A DNA stretch of 64,000 bases from contig NMRB01000586.1 in NCBI GenBank assembly GCA_002633025.1, positions 191,792 through 255,791 on the forward strand, written 5' to 3'. Under the pieces are notes generated by a model that was not told where the DNA came from, made no database searches, and saw only the letters and a program-made list of their open reading frames with translations. Below are positions 28,501 through 38,912 of this stretch, one piece after another (the first letter of the stretch is position 1; every line of letters begins with the position of its first letter). Source of the stretch: Notospermus geniculatus (lineage: Eukaryota; Nemertea; Pilidiophora; Heteronemertea; Lineidae). A program made the translations under genes and the position numbers.

Positions 28501-31500
28501 GATTTTCTCCTTCATCGGTTTTTCCGGTTTCTTAAGAATAAACTTGTTAGGTGAAACTTTGATGACATGACCCATTGTTACGGTTACAGGTTCTGTAGCA
28601 GAGTCTGTGGTATTTCCCGTGCACGCCGTATCAGGCTTAGGCCCAGGTAAATTTTCAGGTGTAGCAGGGGATATAACGTCCCCTGTTTCAGCTCCGGAGG
28701 AGTCCTTTTCATCAATGCTCCTCGATATCTCTGCTGATTTATCACTGCTGTTATGTAACGAACCATGAGTATCTGTCCCATCACTAACGGCCTCATTACA
28801 GACGTTCACACTGTCGTCAGCAGAGGACGTTGTCAGTGTATCCTCTCTAGAACTTGTCGTGTCCGTAGTGTTGCAAGACGGCGCTGTGTCAGTACGGTTC
28901 ATTTCTAGACTAACCGCCAGATCACAGCTGTCATCAACAGAGGAAGTCGTCAACGTACACTCTCTAGAACTTGCTGTGTCCGTAGTGTTGCAAGACGGCG
29001 CTGTGTCAGTACGGTCCATTTCTAGACTATTCCCGGCTGCAGAATTGGATGCGGCACTTTCATCTGTGAGCGAATCAGTCCGGTTCCCAATGTAATCCAC
29101 ACTAGTGTCACCATATGGCACCGTCTGGTTGCTGGTGTCATCCTTTTCCAACGCAGCTGCACTTACATGTACACTCAAGTCAATCTCATTCATATTTTGC
29201 CCACCAGGGGGCACTGACACGGCTGAAACATGATCCACATCCGTAACCGCCGACCCCTGCATATCATCCAATCTTGAACTATCCTCCAAAACAGCAGCCT
29301 TTCGTGATTTGGACCATTGAACACGTGGTTGTTCTTTGTTTACGTCGAGTGATGTTGGAGCAGACGTTACACTCTCAGGCAGACGCTCACCAGTCTGGCT
29401 TTTCAACAAAGGCTTATGAGGGCTAAAATTCATTAAGGATTTCCTTAAGGTACCTTTTGCCTTCTTTGTCCGACCCTTCACGAAGTGTGCAATAACCCCT
29501 TGGCGATTTTGGGACCATATACACTTCTTCGACTGACCCTTCATGAAGTTTGCACGACCCCCTTTACGATTTGGGGACCACACAGATTTCTTCGTCTGAG
29601 TTTTCACGAAGTGCGCCAGGACCCCTTGGCGATTCTGGGCCCATATACTTTTTTTCTTCTTCGTACGTTTTTTCTGCTTCTGCTGCTGCGGCTTGCCGAC
29701 GGGCACGCCACCAATATCCGTCCCAGTCATCGTGCTAATCGTCGGACACAAGGGGCCATCTAATTTACGCATAGGCCCAGATTGAGCCCGCGATCCTTGT
29801 AACTGGCTCCCAATACTGTGAACACCAAAGGCACATGGCAGGCTTGGCTGATTTCGGACTAGACTTGGACCGCTCAGCGAATCGTGAAAATCTACCGTGG
29901 CCTCACCAACTTGAGAACTTTCACTTGTGACGACAAAAGGCGGTAGTTCTATTTTTCGCCTCACCCTTGTTCGTGCCATACCCCCCGACTTCCTCGGGCT
30001 CCTGCCCTTCCCCTTACCCCGCCTGGGCCTGGAACGGCATCGACTGAGTAGACAGTTACAAAACGATTCTTCGTTGACAAGATGGCGGTCAAGGCGGCGG
30101 GTGGGCGACTCATTCTTCGTATCTGTATCGTCTTCCAAACAACGTGCAGCTAAACCTTCGTACACTTGGTGCCCGAACGGTTGTCGGTACCACCCCAAGA
30201 ACCACCGTGGTGAAACCCGCGGCGAGCTCACATGCTGGTAAACGGGGTCCTCAGTCGGGTAACAATCATCTTCTCCTCTGTATTCAAAAAACGACTCATC
30301 CTCGGACTCTTGGCTTGAAGTCAGGGGTCCAAAGTCCAAGCTGGACTCATGCAACAAACTCTCTTCTACATCTTTGTCAGAATTTCCTGAAATGTCGCCC
30401 TGAACTGGATTGTGCACTTTCGAGATATCTTTTGCCGCAATGCCCTGATTTTCAGCAACTTCCGAGTAATTTTCGACGGGTTTTAACTCAGCCCTCTTAC
30501 ACACATCCGACACACCCGCATCGGACTCCTTCTCCAGTACCGGCATTTCAAACTCTGTATCCGAGTCTATTATTGTAATCGTTTCGATCATTTTTACACG
30601 GCCCTTCTCGACCTGTGGCGATTTAAGTTTTTGCTTTGTTTCCGCAACTTCAACTTCTGAATTGGACCCGCTGGAAACATCTCCACCATTGTCCACCTGA
30701 CCTTGACACTGCACAGATTTCCGACCTTGACCCACAAATGTCCGACCTTGACTGGCAACGTAACCTTGACCTACTTCATAAGAATCTGACTCATTGCGAG
30801 ATTTCTCTTCACCATTGTCCACCTGGCCTTGACATTGCACAGAATTCTGACCTTGAGCCACTGAAGTCTGACCTTGACTGGCAACATGACCTTGACCTGC
30901 ATCATCAGAATCGGGTTCAGCATGAGATTCCCCACCAGAATAGGACAGACGGGATTCTCCAACCCCAGAAGACGTCATCGATGTTTCGACACCTTCGCTA
31001 CCATCACGTCCCCAATTGCTGGCTGCTTTTTTGTCTCCCATTTTACACTCCATGCGATCCGTTTCCACTGAAGTATCAAAAGTTCCACTCAAATCTGCAC
31101 TCAAAGACGCAGCAGGTGATTCAACACTTGCCGATTTATCGGGATCGGTAATCCTGATCGTTTTTTCGTCGCCAATAACATTGTGTAAGACTCCATATAT
31201 ATCGTCCAAAACGGATTGCACCAGTCTCTCGCTCGACGCCAGTTGTGCCGTTTCCAACTCCTCAGTTTTTGCCTCCTCGATAGGAATATCTGCAACATCC
31301 TCCAGAATTTCTGACTTGACTTCCACCCGCGGCGGCGACGACACCCCACTAATAAAAAGCACCGACTCGCCTTTCGAATTCATTTGCACGTCAGCAATGC
31401 ATCCAGCCGCTTCTATCTTATTTTTATTCTCGGCGACAAACTTTTGCAAAATATGTTTCGATTCTATCGGGTCGTTTGGCAAAGCTGGCAGATCTAGCAA

Positions 31501-34500
31501 TATTTGGGAAGCATCTGATATGTCTGATATGTTGGGCACTCCCATTTCAGCAGGTAATGATGCCTTGTTCGGTACCTCCTCAAGAGCGCTATCAGGGTTT
31601 CCATTCTTGTTCAAGTCCTGACTGCTTCTTCCAGTATTCGGGCCACAAGAATCTTCAGGATGTGACGAAGATTCTTTCAAATTGAACTCAAATGCTTTAC
31701 GCATGTCTTCGTCAAGCCACTGACTACTTGCACATCTTAGATCCACATCTTTCTTACGCCGAGGCCTTCTTGCATCGGAATGGACTTCAGGCCTTTTCTC
31801 TGCGTTATCGGTCCGGCACACCTTTCCCGCATCTATCCCCTTCACGCCAGCCTCTCCTGTAGCCCGTGATGAAATCTCCACAACATGGCTACCATGAACT
31901 TGTGATGTTTTTTGTAGACTACGGAGATCAGACACTTTGCTTGTCCCTTCCGCAGCATCTTTTGAAGATTTGGGAAATCTGCTATCATTACCAGGGCCTA
32001 AATCTGCACTTCTGGAGGTCTCCCTCCCTTCTTCTGACTGTCGGGCAGGAACAAGATGGTCTTCAGCGTTGCTGTCATTCCGTAGCAATTTTCCGTCAGT
32101 TCGGACCTGGAAAAACGGGAGAAATTTCAAATGATAGGGAGAATTAGATAAGAAATGCCCCTTAGAGTTTGTCTAAATGGGTTTAGTGGGTGCATGACAC
32201 TGATGACATAAGATTTACGTATGGATAAAGATCACTCAGGATGAGTTTTGGACTTTTGTATTTGGTTTTTCTGTCAGGGCCGACACCATAGCATTATTGG
32301 CCCTGGTAAAGTACGGAAGAGGCCATCTCACGCTACTCATGTTCCTCACTTGGATGGGGTCTTTTACTTGCCCTTGCAAAGAAACAAGGCACCACGTCTT
32401 ACCGTCCCATGCGACAGATGTGAAGAGCCGGGAATGAGATCCCATATGGCCCGGGCTGGATTTGATCCTGAGGCCTGCCACTTGCTGAGTGGACGTGACA
32501 TCCACTCGGCTATCAGGGCTCCTTGAGTTACGTAATAAGGCAAATCAGTTCCAAATCTCCGTGCTCACCTGGTCATCTCGTGCTGGCGGCCCTTCAGTCC
32601 GCTGCAGCCGACCATCATCCTCATTGCTAGAAGATGCCGACTCCGTCTCCGTATTCATGTTCATATCGCCGAGAAGATCAACGTCCGACCGAGGGACAAG
32701 TTTGAGGAGTTTTTGCATGACCTTCAAAAAAAGATTTTTGCATGCTGTTAGTGGTCTAAAGTGGGGTTCATTCGCACCTGGATTTTGTCCGATTCAGGTC
32801 TGTAAAAAATTGATCAAATTGACTTTTGCGTTGTCATATCCGGAAAACTAGGGGCAAACGGACTGAAAACGGACCGGATCCGTGCGCCAATGATCGATGC
32901 TTTAGACGAAAGTGGATTTTCTTGTGCCTGAAATAGTGATCATCGCTTAACTCGATTTGAAGAAAATTATTCAGCAGGGATCAAAGTTCATTTTCTGAAA
33001 AAGCAGATTTTGGTCGAACAGGCCAAAAAATCAAGTCACACACAATGCAAAATGCATTAGAACATCAATTTTTTGGTTCGCACAGAGCAAAATCCAGGTC
33101 ACATTTTAGACCAAATGGTCATGAACTTTGAACCCTGTTCAGATGGTTCACAGGAACAACCTTTCTTCAAATATTTTTCAATCAATACCATAGGATGTGA
33201 GAAAACTTTGACAGAAGATGTCGTCTGCTGGACTCTGGGGGGCAGACGAGTGAAATTGGAACTGTATATCTATTAAAGACGACTAACCTGATGCATCAAC
33301 CGGACTCGGTCCCCTCCCTCCGTAGCTATGCCGCGGGTGACGTCCTCGAAGACACGTAATAAATTCAAAGTCAAATGCATCATTTTCTTATGAGTACCAT
33401 TCATCTTCTCGTGAAATGACGACGACTTTCTCAACCGTTTGATTTGGACGTCTCGCTCAACAATATGGGTTTCGTACGTATCCTTCATTTTTTTCTGAAC
33501 CTGAGGAAATAGATTGTAACAGATGATTACAAAATACAGCGCACCCTCACTCTTACGAACCTCGATTTTACGAACTCCCGGATACTACGAACCCAACGTC
33601 TGGCTCCCAAAATTTCATGACATGTACATGTGTATGTAAATCCTCGCTATTACGAACTCTGTGTTAGTACGAACTTAACCCTTGGACTCCGAAGGGTTCG
33701 TAATAGCAAGGGGGGACTGTACTCCTTGGACGGATGATTAAAAAATACTTCCTGTGCAGGTTGTCAGAGTAAGGTGGTGGAAACATGTGTACCTTTGGAG
33801 TTTCTCCGTCCTTGTTGGCCCTGGTAAGTATGGAAGAGGCCATCACAAGCTACTCCTGTTCCTTACTTGGATGGGGTCTTTTACTTGCCCTTCCAAAGGC
33901 AGAAGGTACAAGGCACCACGGCTTACTTCTCATGCGACTGACATGAAGGGCCAAGGATGATAAATCCCAACCTGTAGTGTTAGTATTCTTCAGGCATTTA
34001 ATTCAAGGCAACAAAAATATCCCTACCTCATGGTAAAGCTCAGAGCGATTTTCAGCAGCCAAAAGTTCGTCCGAAGATTTCTCCAAATCTTTCACAAGCT
34101 TGTCATTCTCAGCCTTCATTGACAACAGCGCCGTCTGCGACTTGCGTAACTGTGACGTTGTACTGAGGACGTCCGCCATCCCCTTCTGGTGCATGACGTG
34201 AAGTTCGGTGTACTTGTTCGTCGCCTTCGTCAGACGACCTTTCATCGTGGCCAAGTCCGTGCGAAGGTCATTCACCTGTTTCTCTAGCTAAAAGAAGGAA
34301 AATACTTAATTAATTACACAGTTAACAGGTTAAAACACATTTTTCACAGGCCTTTTTATTTGATGGGCGCGAAAACGCATACGCTTCGCAAACAATAGAA
34401 TTTCTATTGTTTGCGAGGCGCATGCTTTTTCGCGCCCGTCAAACGAAAAGGCCTGTTTTCAGCGACATCTTGGGGCATTTGCCCCACTCATACCTGTCCC

Positions 34501-35117
34501 TATGCTGGCTACGGCCCTGTTGAAGCAGGGTAACCATGCCACTGGGACTGCCTATGCAATGAGATTTAAACAAAATGTAAATTACACATAAGTGACCCGC
34601 TCTGGTGAAAGCAGGTGCATGCCACTAGGGTCTCTGCCAGAAATTTTTTGAGGGTACCGGTACTAATTTCGTCAAAATCAGCAAAAACCCCATGAAATTA
34701 AAGAAAATGGCCGTTTTCTGTTCTTTTGAGGGAACTAGCACAGTACCCTTAGTACCCTCTGGTGGAAACACTGGTCGCAGGTGATCATCATTGATCATCA
34801 GTTTACCATACTAAACTACTCAACTACAGGTGAAGCCTGCCTACATCTACATGTAGGTCTGTATGTACATGTAAATGCCCCTGTTGCTATCCCATCTACA
34901 TGTACCTGCACGGCAACTCTACAACGGGCATTAGGATGCCAGAGGTCTATTATTTATCTAACACACATACCGTGCTGGTTGCAACGAAGGCTGTTTTCTT
35001 GGCCAGTTTCTCATTCTCCAGGTCCTGTTCTAGTTTCTTCACCGCCTCCGTTTTTGAACTCCCAACTTCTTTCATCTCATAGTCCATCAATTTTTTCTTC
35101 AGTTCAACATTTTCGTC
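25509..35117 (-). CDS. Large coiled-coil/SP-repeat protein gene, copy A (partial: exons 3-7)
   Basis: Minus-strand exons: 35117-34971, 34287-34027, 33500-33288, 32721-32569 and 32106-25509. They are homologous to exons 3-7 of the complete copy (38913-53238), with the same phase-0 junctions and no internal stop. Exons 1-2 are missing because the sequence jumps at the single N (35464). The last roughly 400 residues are missing because the other end stops at the N at 25508, inside the SPVTPAK repeats. Compared with the complete copy, the protein differs by scattered substitutions and repeat-number changes: one rather than four acidic DV repeats, a duplicated GQG..ASQGQT block, and an extra SPRLDRG. 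From about 25509 to 26750 it is nearly identical to 40172-41410. It is thus an alternative haplotype or recent duplicate. It is not a decayed pseudogene, as the whole 6.6-kb exon remains open. Confidence 0.8.
32266..32526 (-). repeat. Near full-length tRNA-derived SINE (minus), intron 6 of copy A
   Basis: Read on the minus strand it starts GGAGCCCTGATAGCCGAGTG (A-box-like TAGCCGAGTGG) and has a B-box-like stretch near GATCAAATCC. It continues through ATCCCGGCTCTTCAC, AAGTGAGGAAC and GAGATGGCCTC to CCAGGGCCAATAATGC. The allelic insertion is at 46960-47224, so it pre-dates the split of copies. Confidence 0.7.
33140..33245. repeat. Half copy of the CAGACGGCATCTTCTG MITE family, intron 5 of copy A
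   Basis: TTCAGATGGTTCACAGG ... CTTTGACAGAAGATGTCG ... CTGCTGGACTCTGGGGGG. Counterpart at about 48750-48870 in copy B. Confidence 0.55.
33537..33719. mobile_element. pogo/Tigger-like MITE, intron 4 of copy A
   Basis: The left end CAGCGCACCCTCACTCTTAC and the right end GTAATAGCAAGGGGGGACTG are inverted and flanked by TA on both sides. Internal CGAACCTCGATTTTACGAAC words are present. TA target plus CAGT..CCTCGCTATTACGAA-type ends are characteristic of pogo/Tigger elements. The copy at 49161-49429 is longer, through an internal ~85-bp duplication of the left part. Confidence 0.7.
33812..33963 (-). repeat. SINE body fragment, intron 4 of copy A
   Basis: GGCCCTGGTAAGTATGGAAG ... CTTACTTGGATGGGGTC ... 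GACATGAAGGGCCAAGGATG. Counterpart at about 49516-49672. Confidence 0.6.
34347..34455. mobile_element. 109-bp near-perfect hairpin MITE with 6-bp target duplication, copy A only
   Basis: Starts CAGGCCTTTTTATTTGATGG and ends GTCAAACGAAAAGGCCTG. The middle, CGCAAACAATAGAA / TTCTATTGTTTGCG, is a perfect palindrome. It is flanked by TTTTCA (34341-34346 and 34456-34461). Copy B has a single TTTTCA (50071-50076) and no element, which is a clean empty site. Confidence 0.88.
34627..34773. mobile_element. hAT-like MITE (inverted relative of 23638-23793), intron 3 of copy A
   Basis: AGGGTCTCTGCCAGAAATTT ... ACCCTTAGTACCCTCTGG then TGGAAACACTG. Shared with copy B (about 50240-50391). Confidence 0.6.
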
Positions 35118-35464
35118 CTGAAAAAAATTACCGGAAATAGGATGTATCAAATCACTGGTCACCTGTCGAAGTACTGAGTAGTAGGCCTACTCTCACTGCT
35201 GGTCACTGGTTGAAGTACTTCACAACAGACAATACTGAAACTGACAAATGTGACCCTCTGCCACAAGAGCCCTCATCAAGCACTCCGAGGTTGGGAAGTT
35301 GAGACCGACATATTTGTCAATTTCCGTATTGTCTGCCTGTCTGTTGTGAAGTCTGAGCGATTCTGTTTCTTTCTTTATCTCCTGGTGTCATGTCAGTACG
35401 TTCAGGCTCATTTTGCGACTTTACTCTGGCTTTCTCGCGGAGGGGTCATATACAGCGAAGCGAN

Positions 35465-36734
35465 GGATTCAGGAATGTCCCTTCACGGACACCTCTGCCA
35501 CAAGGACACCTCTTATAACGGACTATTTCAGTCCCAGATTGCTCATTATATCTATTCATTTTAAGCTCTGTAATCAGGACACCTCTTAATTAAGGACATC
35601 TCTCAGTCCCGAAGGTGTCCTTAATCAAGAGGTCAACTGTAGAAGTCATATTTTTTCGAGAACGCTAGTCTGGGTCGCTATTTTCAGTTTTACTTGGTAG
35701 GTCGCTGATATAGCCTACCAATCAAAATAGTAAATCAAGGTGCTACATGTATTTGGAATTCATCTGCATCCAGAGTTCAGCAGACGGCATCTTCTGTCAA
35801 AGTTTTCTCACATCCTATGGTATTGATTGAAAAATATTTGAAGAAAAGTTGTTCCTGTGAACCATCTGAAGAATGTTTCTTCAAATTCTTTCCAATTTAT
35901 TTCCAAGGATTTTAGAAAACGTCAACAGAAGATACCGTCTGCTCAGAGCTGGGAGCAGATGATTTAACCCTTTCCTCGCCAACGGCATCCTTGTTTGGCG
36001 TGACGTTTACCAGAAGTTTGCCCATACGCAGCATTTGATAGGTTTCTTTGGGCTGTTTTGTGGGATCGGTACTGAAATTAGGGCAACGCGTGGATTAGGC
36101 CAGATAGGAGAGGAAGGGGTTAAATGAAAACTCAGATCACAATTTTAATCAAAATGATAATCTTGTTATTATTTATAATCATTTTTTATTCTGAAAATAA
36201 ACATATACATTTCTTCAAACAGAACTTCGTCCCATTTCTGGCAGTCACCAATTACTGTAAACCGTGAAATTTTCGCATGCGTTTTATTTTCATGATTTTC
36301 GCACTCGAGGGTCAAAACGCGAACATAAATCACGCGAAAATCATTGGTTCTTGTAGCGTGTTCGGAAAGCTTCCTCGGGGAAGCTCGGGGAAGCGGGAGA
36401 GCGTTCGGTAAGGTATTTGGAAGGCTGCCAAGGCTTCCTCGAGCCTGGCCGAAGTGAGCGACTTGCCGAGTCGCTCACTTGGGGAAACTCCCGGCATGCA
36501 TTTCGTTTTCTTTCCAATCCGAAATGCTGATTGGCTAAACGTGGAACATTTCATGCCTGCAACCCACAGTAGTACCTTTCCCCGAGGAAGCGCAAATATC
36601 GTTCGGAAATTCGCCTTTACTGGGCATGCTCACATTCCCCGAAGCTCGGGGAAGAAATTTCCTCGGGGAAGCTTTCCGAACACGGCCTTGAGGTTTTATG
36701 AAGCTGAAGGGTTCCAATTGCGAAAAATTATTCT
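35465..36734. repeat. Second copy of the 21644-22904 block (about 99% identical)
   Basis: Starts at GGATTCAGGAATGTCCC directly after the single N (35464) and runs into the 899-base gap. Differences from 21644-22904 are few: an inserted CAG in GACATCTCTCAGTCCC, an inserted TAGG in CTTGGTAGGTCGC, and GGGGAAGCTC for GGGGAGGCTC. It includes the nested MITE pair up to the gap. Confidence 0.9.
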
Positions 36735-37633
36735 NNNNNNNNNNNNNNNNNNNNNNNNNNNNNNNNNNNNNNNNNNNNNNNNNNNNNNNNNNNNNNNNNN
36801 NNNNNNNNNNNNNNNNNNNNNNNNNNNNNNNNNNNNNNNNNNNNNNNNNNNNNNNNNNNNNNNNNNNNNNNNNNNNNNNNNNNNNNNNNNNNNNNNNNNN
36901 NNNNNNNNNNNNNNNNNNNNNNNNNNNNNNNNNNNNNNNNNNNNNNNNNNNNNNNNNNNNNNNNNNNNNNNNNNNNNNNNNNNNNNNNNNNNNNNNNNNN
37001 NNNNNNNNNNNNNNNNNNNNNNNNNNNNNNNNNNNNNNNNNNNNNNNNNNNNNNNNNNNNNNNNNNNNNNNNNNNNNNNNNNNNNNNNNNNNNNNNNNNN
37101 NNNNNNNNNNNNNNNNNNNNNNNNNNNNNNNNNNNNNNNNNNNNNNNNNNNNNNNNNNNNNNNNNNNNNNNNNNNNNNNNNNNNNNNNNNNNNNNNNNNN
37201 NNNNNNNNNNNNNNNNNNNNNNNNNNNNNNNNNNNNNNNNNNNNNNNNNNNNNNNNNNNNNNNNNNNNNNNNNNNNNNNNNNNNNNNNNNNNNNNNNNNN
37301 NNNNNNNNNNNNNNNNNNNNNNNNNNNNNNNNNNNNNNNNNNNNNNNNNNNNNNNNNNNNNNNNNNNNNNNNNNNNNNNNNNNNNNNNNNNNNNNNNNNN
37401 NNNNNNNNNNNNNNNNNNNNNNNNNNNNNNNNNNNNNNNNNNNNNNNNNNNNNNNNNNNNNNNNNNNNNNNNNNNNNNNNNNNNNNNNNNNNNNNNNNNN
37501 NNNNNNNNNNNNNNNNNNNNNNNNNNNNNNNNNNNNNNNNNNNNNNNNNNNNNNNNNNNNNNNNNNNNNNNNNNNNNNNNNNNNNNNNNNNNNNNNNNNN
37601 NNNNNNNNNNNNNNNNNNNNNNNNNNNNNNNNN
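36735..37633. other. Assembly gap (899 N)
   Basis: Run of N. Any reading frame drawn across it is meaningless. Sequence to the left matches the spacer at 22904; sequence to the right is the SPVTPAK repeat region of the large gene. Confidence 0.98.
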
Positions 37634-38785
37634 GGTAACAGGAGTAGATTCAGCCGGGGTAACAGGAGATTTAGCCCGGGTAACAGGAGTAGATTCAGCC
37701 GGGGTAACAGGAGATTTAGCCCGGGTAACAGGAGTAGATTCAGCCAGGGTAACAGGAGATTTAGCCCGGGTAACAGGAGGAGATTTAGCCCGGGTAACAG
37801 ATTTAGCCGGGGTAACAGGAGATTCATCCCACGTAACAGATTTAGCCGGGGTAAGGAGAGGAGATTTAGCCGGGGTAACATTGTCACTTGCAAGAGACTC
37901 TTCTTTTTTCACCCCTGAAGATTCTGTTGATGAACTTTGGCCCGTTTTTGCACAACTTTCCGACTGCTTACCAACTGAAGATTCTTCAGACGAATTTGAC
38001 TGCATCACATCTGAAGACTTTATCGGTGAACTTTGAGTCACCTTTGCAGAACTAGACTGCTGTTTAGCATCGGATGATTCTACAGGCAAACTGAAAATCA
38101 GTTCTGCTGGACTTGATTCCTGTTTCACAACTGAAGAATCTGAAGTTAAACTTGTGTTTTCGGACGCGACCACTTGCTCACCTCTTGCTTGGCGCTTCAA
38201 AACATCAGCTATAATCTTCGCAGTTGACGACCACGGACGTTGTAGTGGGATTCCAGCGATAGGAATCATCTTCGGCATACTCGATAATCCGGGACTTGTC
38301 TTTAATGAAGCTTCGACATCAGGACTTCGTGGAGTTGTGGCTAATGAACTTAGCATTTTGACATCAGGACTTCGAGACTGGACAATCACTGAAAACTCTG
38401 GACCCACAGCATTGGAAATCGACGGACTTACTCCATCTGGACTTTTTGGACGCTCAATATGTGGAGCTGGACTTTCCGGACTTTGTACATTTGGACTTCC
38501 TGGACTCCTTGCATGTGGATCTGGACTTGCTTTTCCCAGATCACAACGTTCTGGATTCATAACTTCTGGAACAGCGCGTTCTGGACACACTATACATACA
38601 TCTGGACTGTCGGGGCAGTCAATATCCGGACTTAGTGGACTGTCTGAATCTAGGATTTCCGGTTCTGGACTCTGCGGACTATCTGAATCCGGACAACTAT
38701 CAGCTGTCTTCATCGCTGCACTTTCTCCATCCAGTGATGTCTCCGACCTTGCCAGGTGTCCAGAGTCCGGTTCCCAATACCAGCG
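37634..38785 (-). CDS. Large coiled-coil/SP-repeat protein gene, fragment C (part of exon 7)
   Basis: Open on the minus strand from RWYWEPDSGHLARSETSLDG (38785 side) through the SP-rich block to SPVTPAES repeats at the gap. It corresponds to about 40200-41365 of the complete copy. Distinct residues mark it as a different allele: SCPDSD for SYPDSD, ERAVPEVMNPER, and an extra HARSPG. At 38785/38786 the coding text stops abruptly and the 3' flank of the gene (as at 25417) begins. The join is therefore chimeric. Confidence 0.8.
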
Positions 38786-38912
38786 AGTTTCTGTAAGGTT
38801 CCAGAATTACGTGAATTTTATTCAATTTTTGCAGAAATAACCACAGGCAGTGAAAGCTCATATAACAACTGATTACTTTTTAAAACCAAAACACTTTTCA
38901 GTTCGTGACGCT

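Noticed and set aside
30000-30600. Plus-strand frames with apparent SRRRVG or NSLLHLCQNFL sequence
   Set aside because: They lie wholly inside exon 7 of the minus-strand gene, have no splice context, and are out of line with codon structure.
25504-32130. Copy A as a decayed pseudogene
   Set aside because: The 6.6-kb exon has no stop or frameshift and its truncations coincide with assembly Ns, so loss is better explained by assembly.
36454-37918. Long open frames across the 899-N gap on both strands
   Set aside because: They consist mainly of N and join unrelated spacer to coding repeats, so they carry no evidence of a gene.
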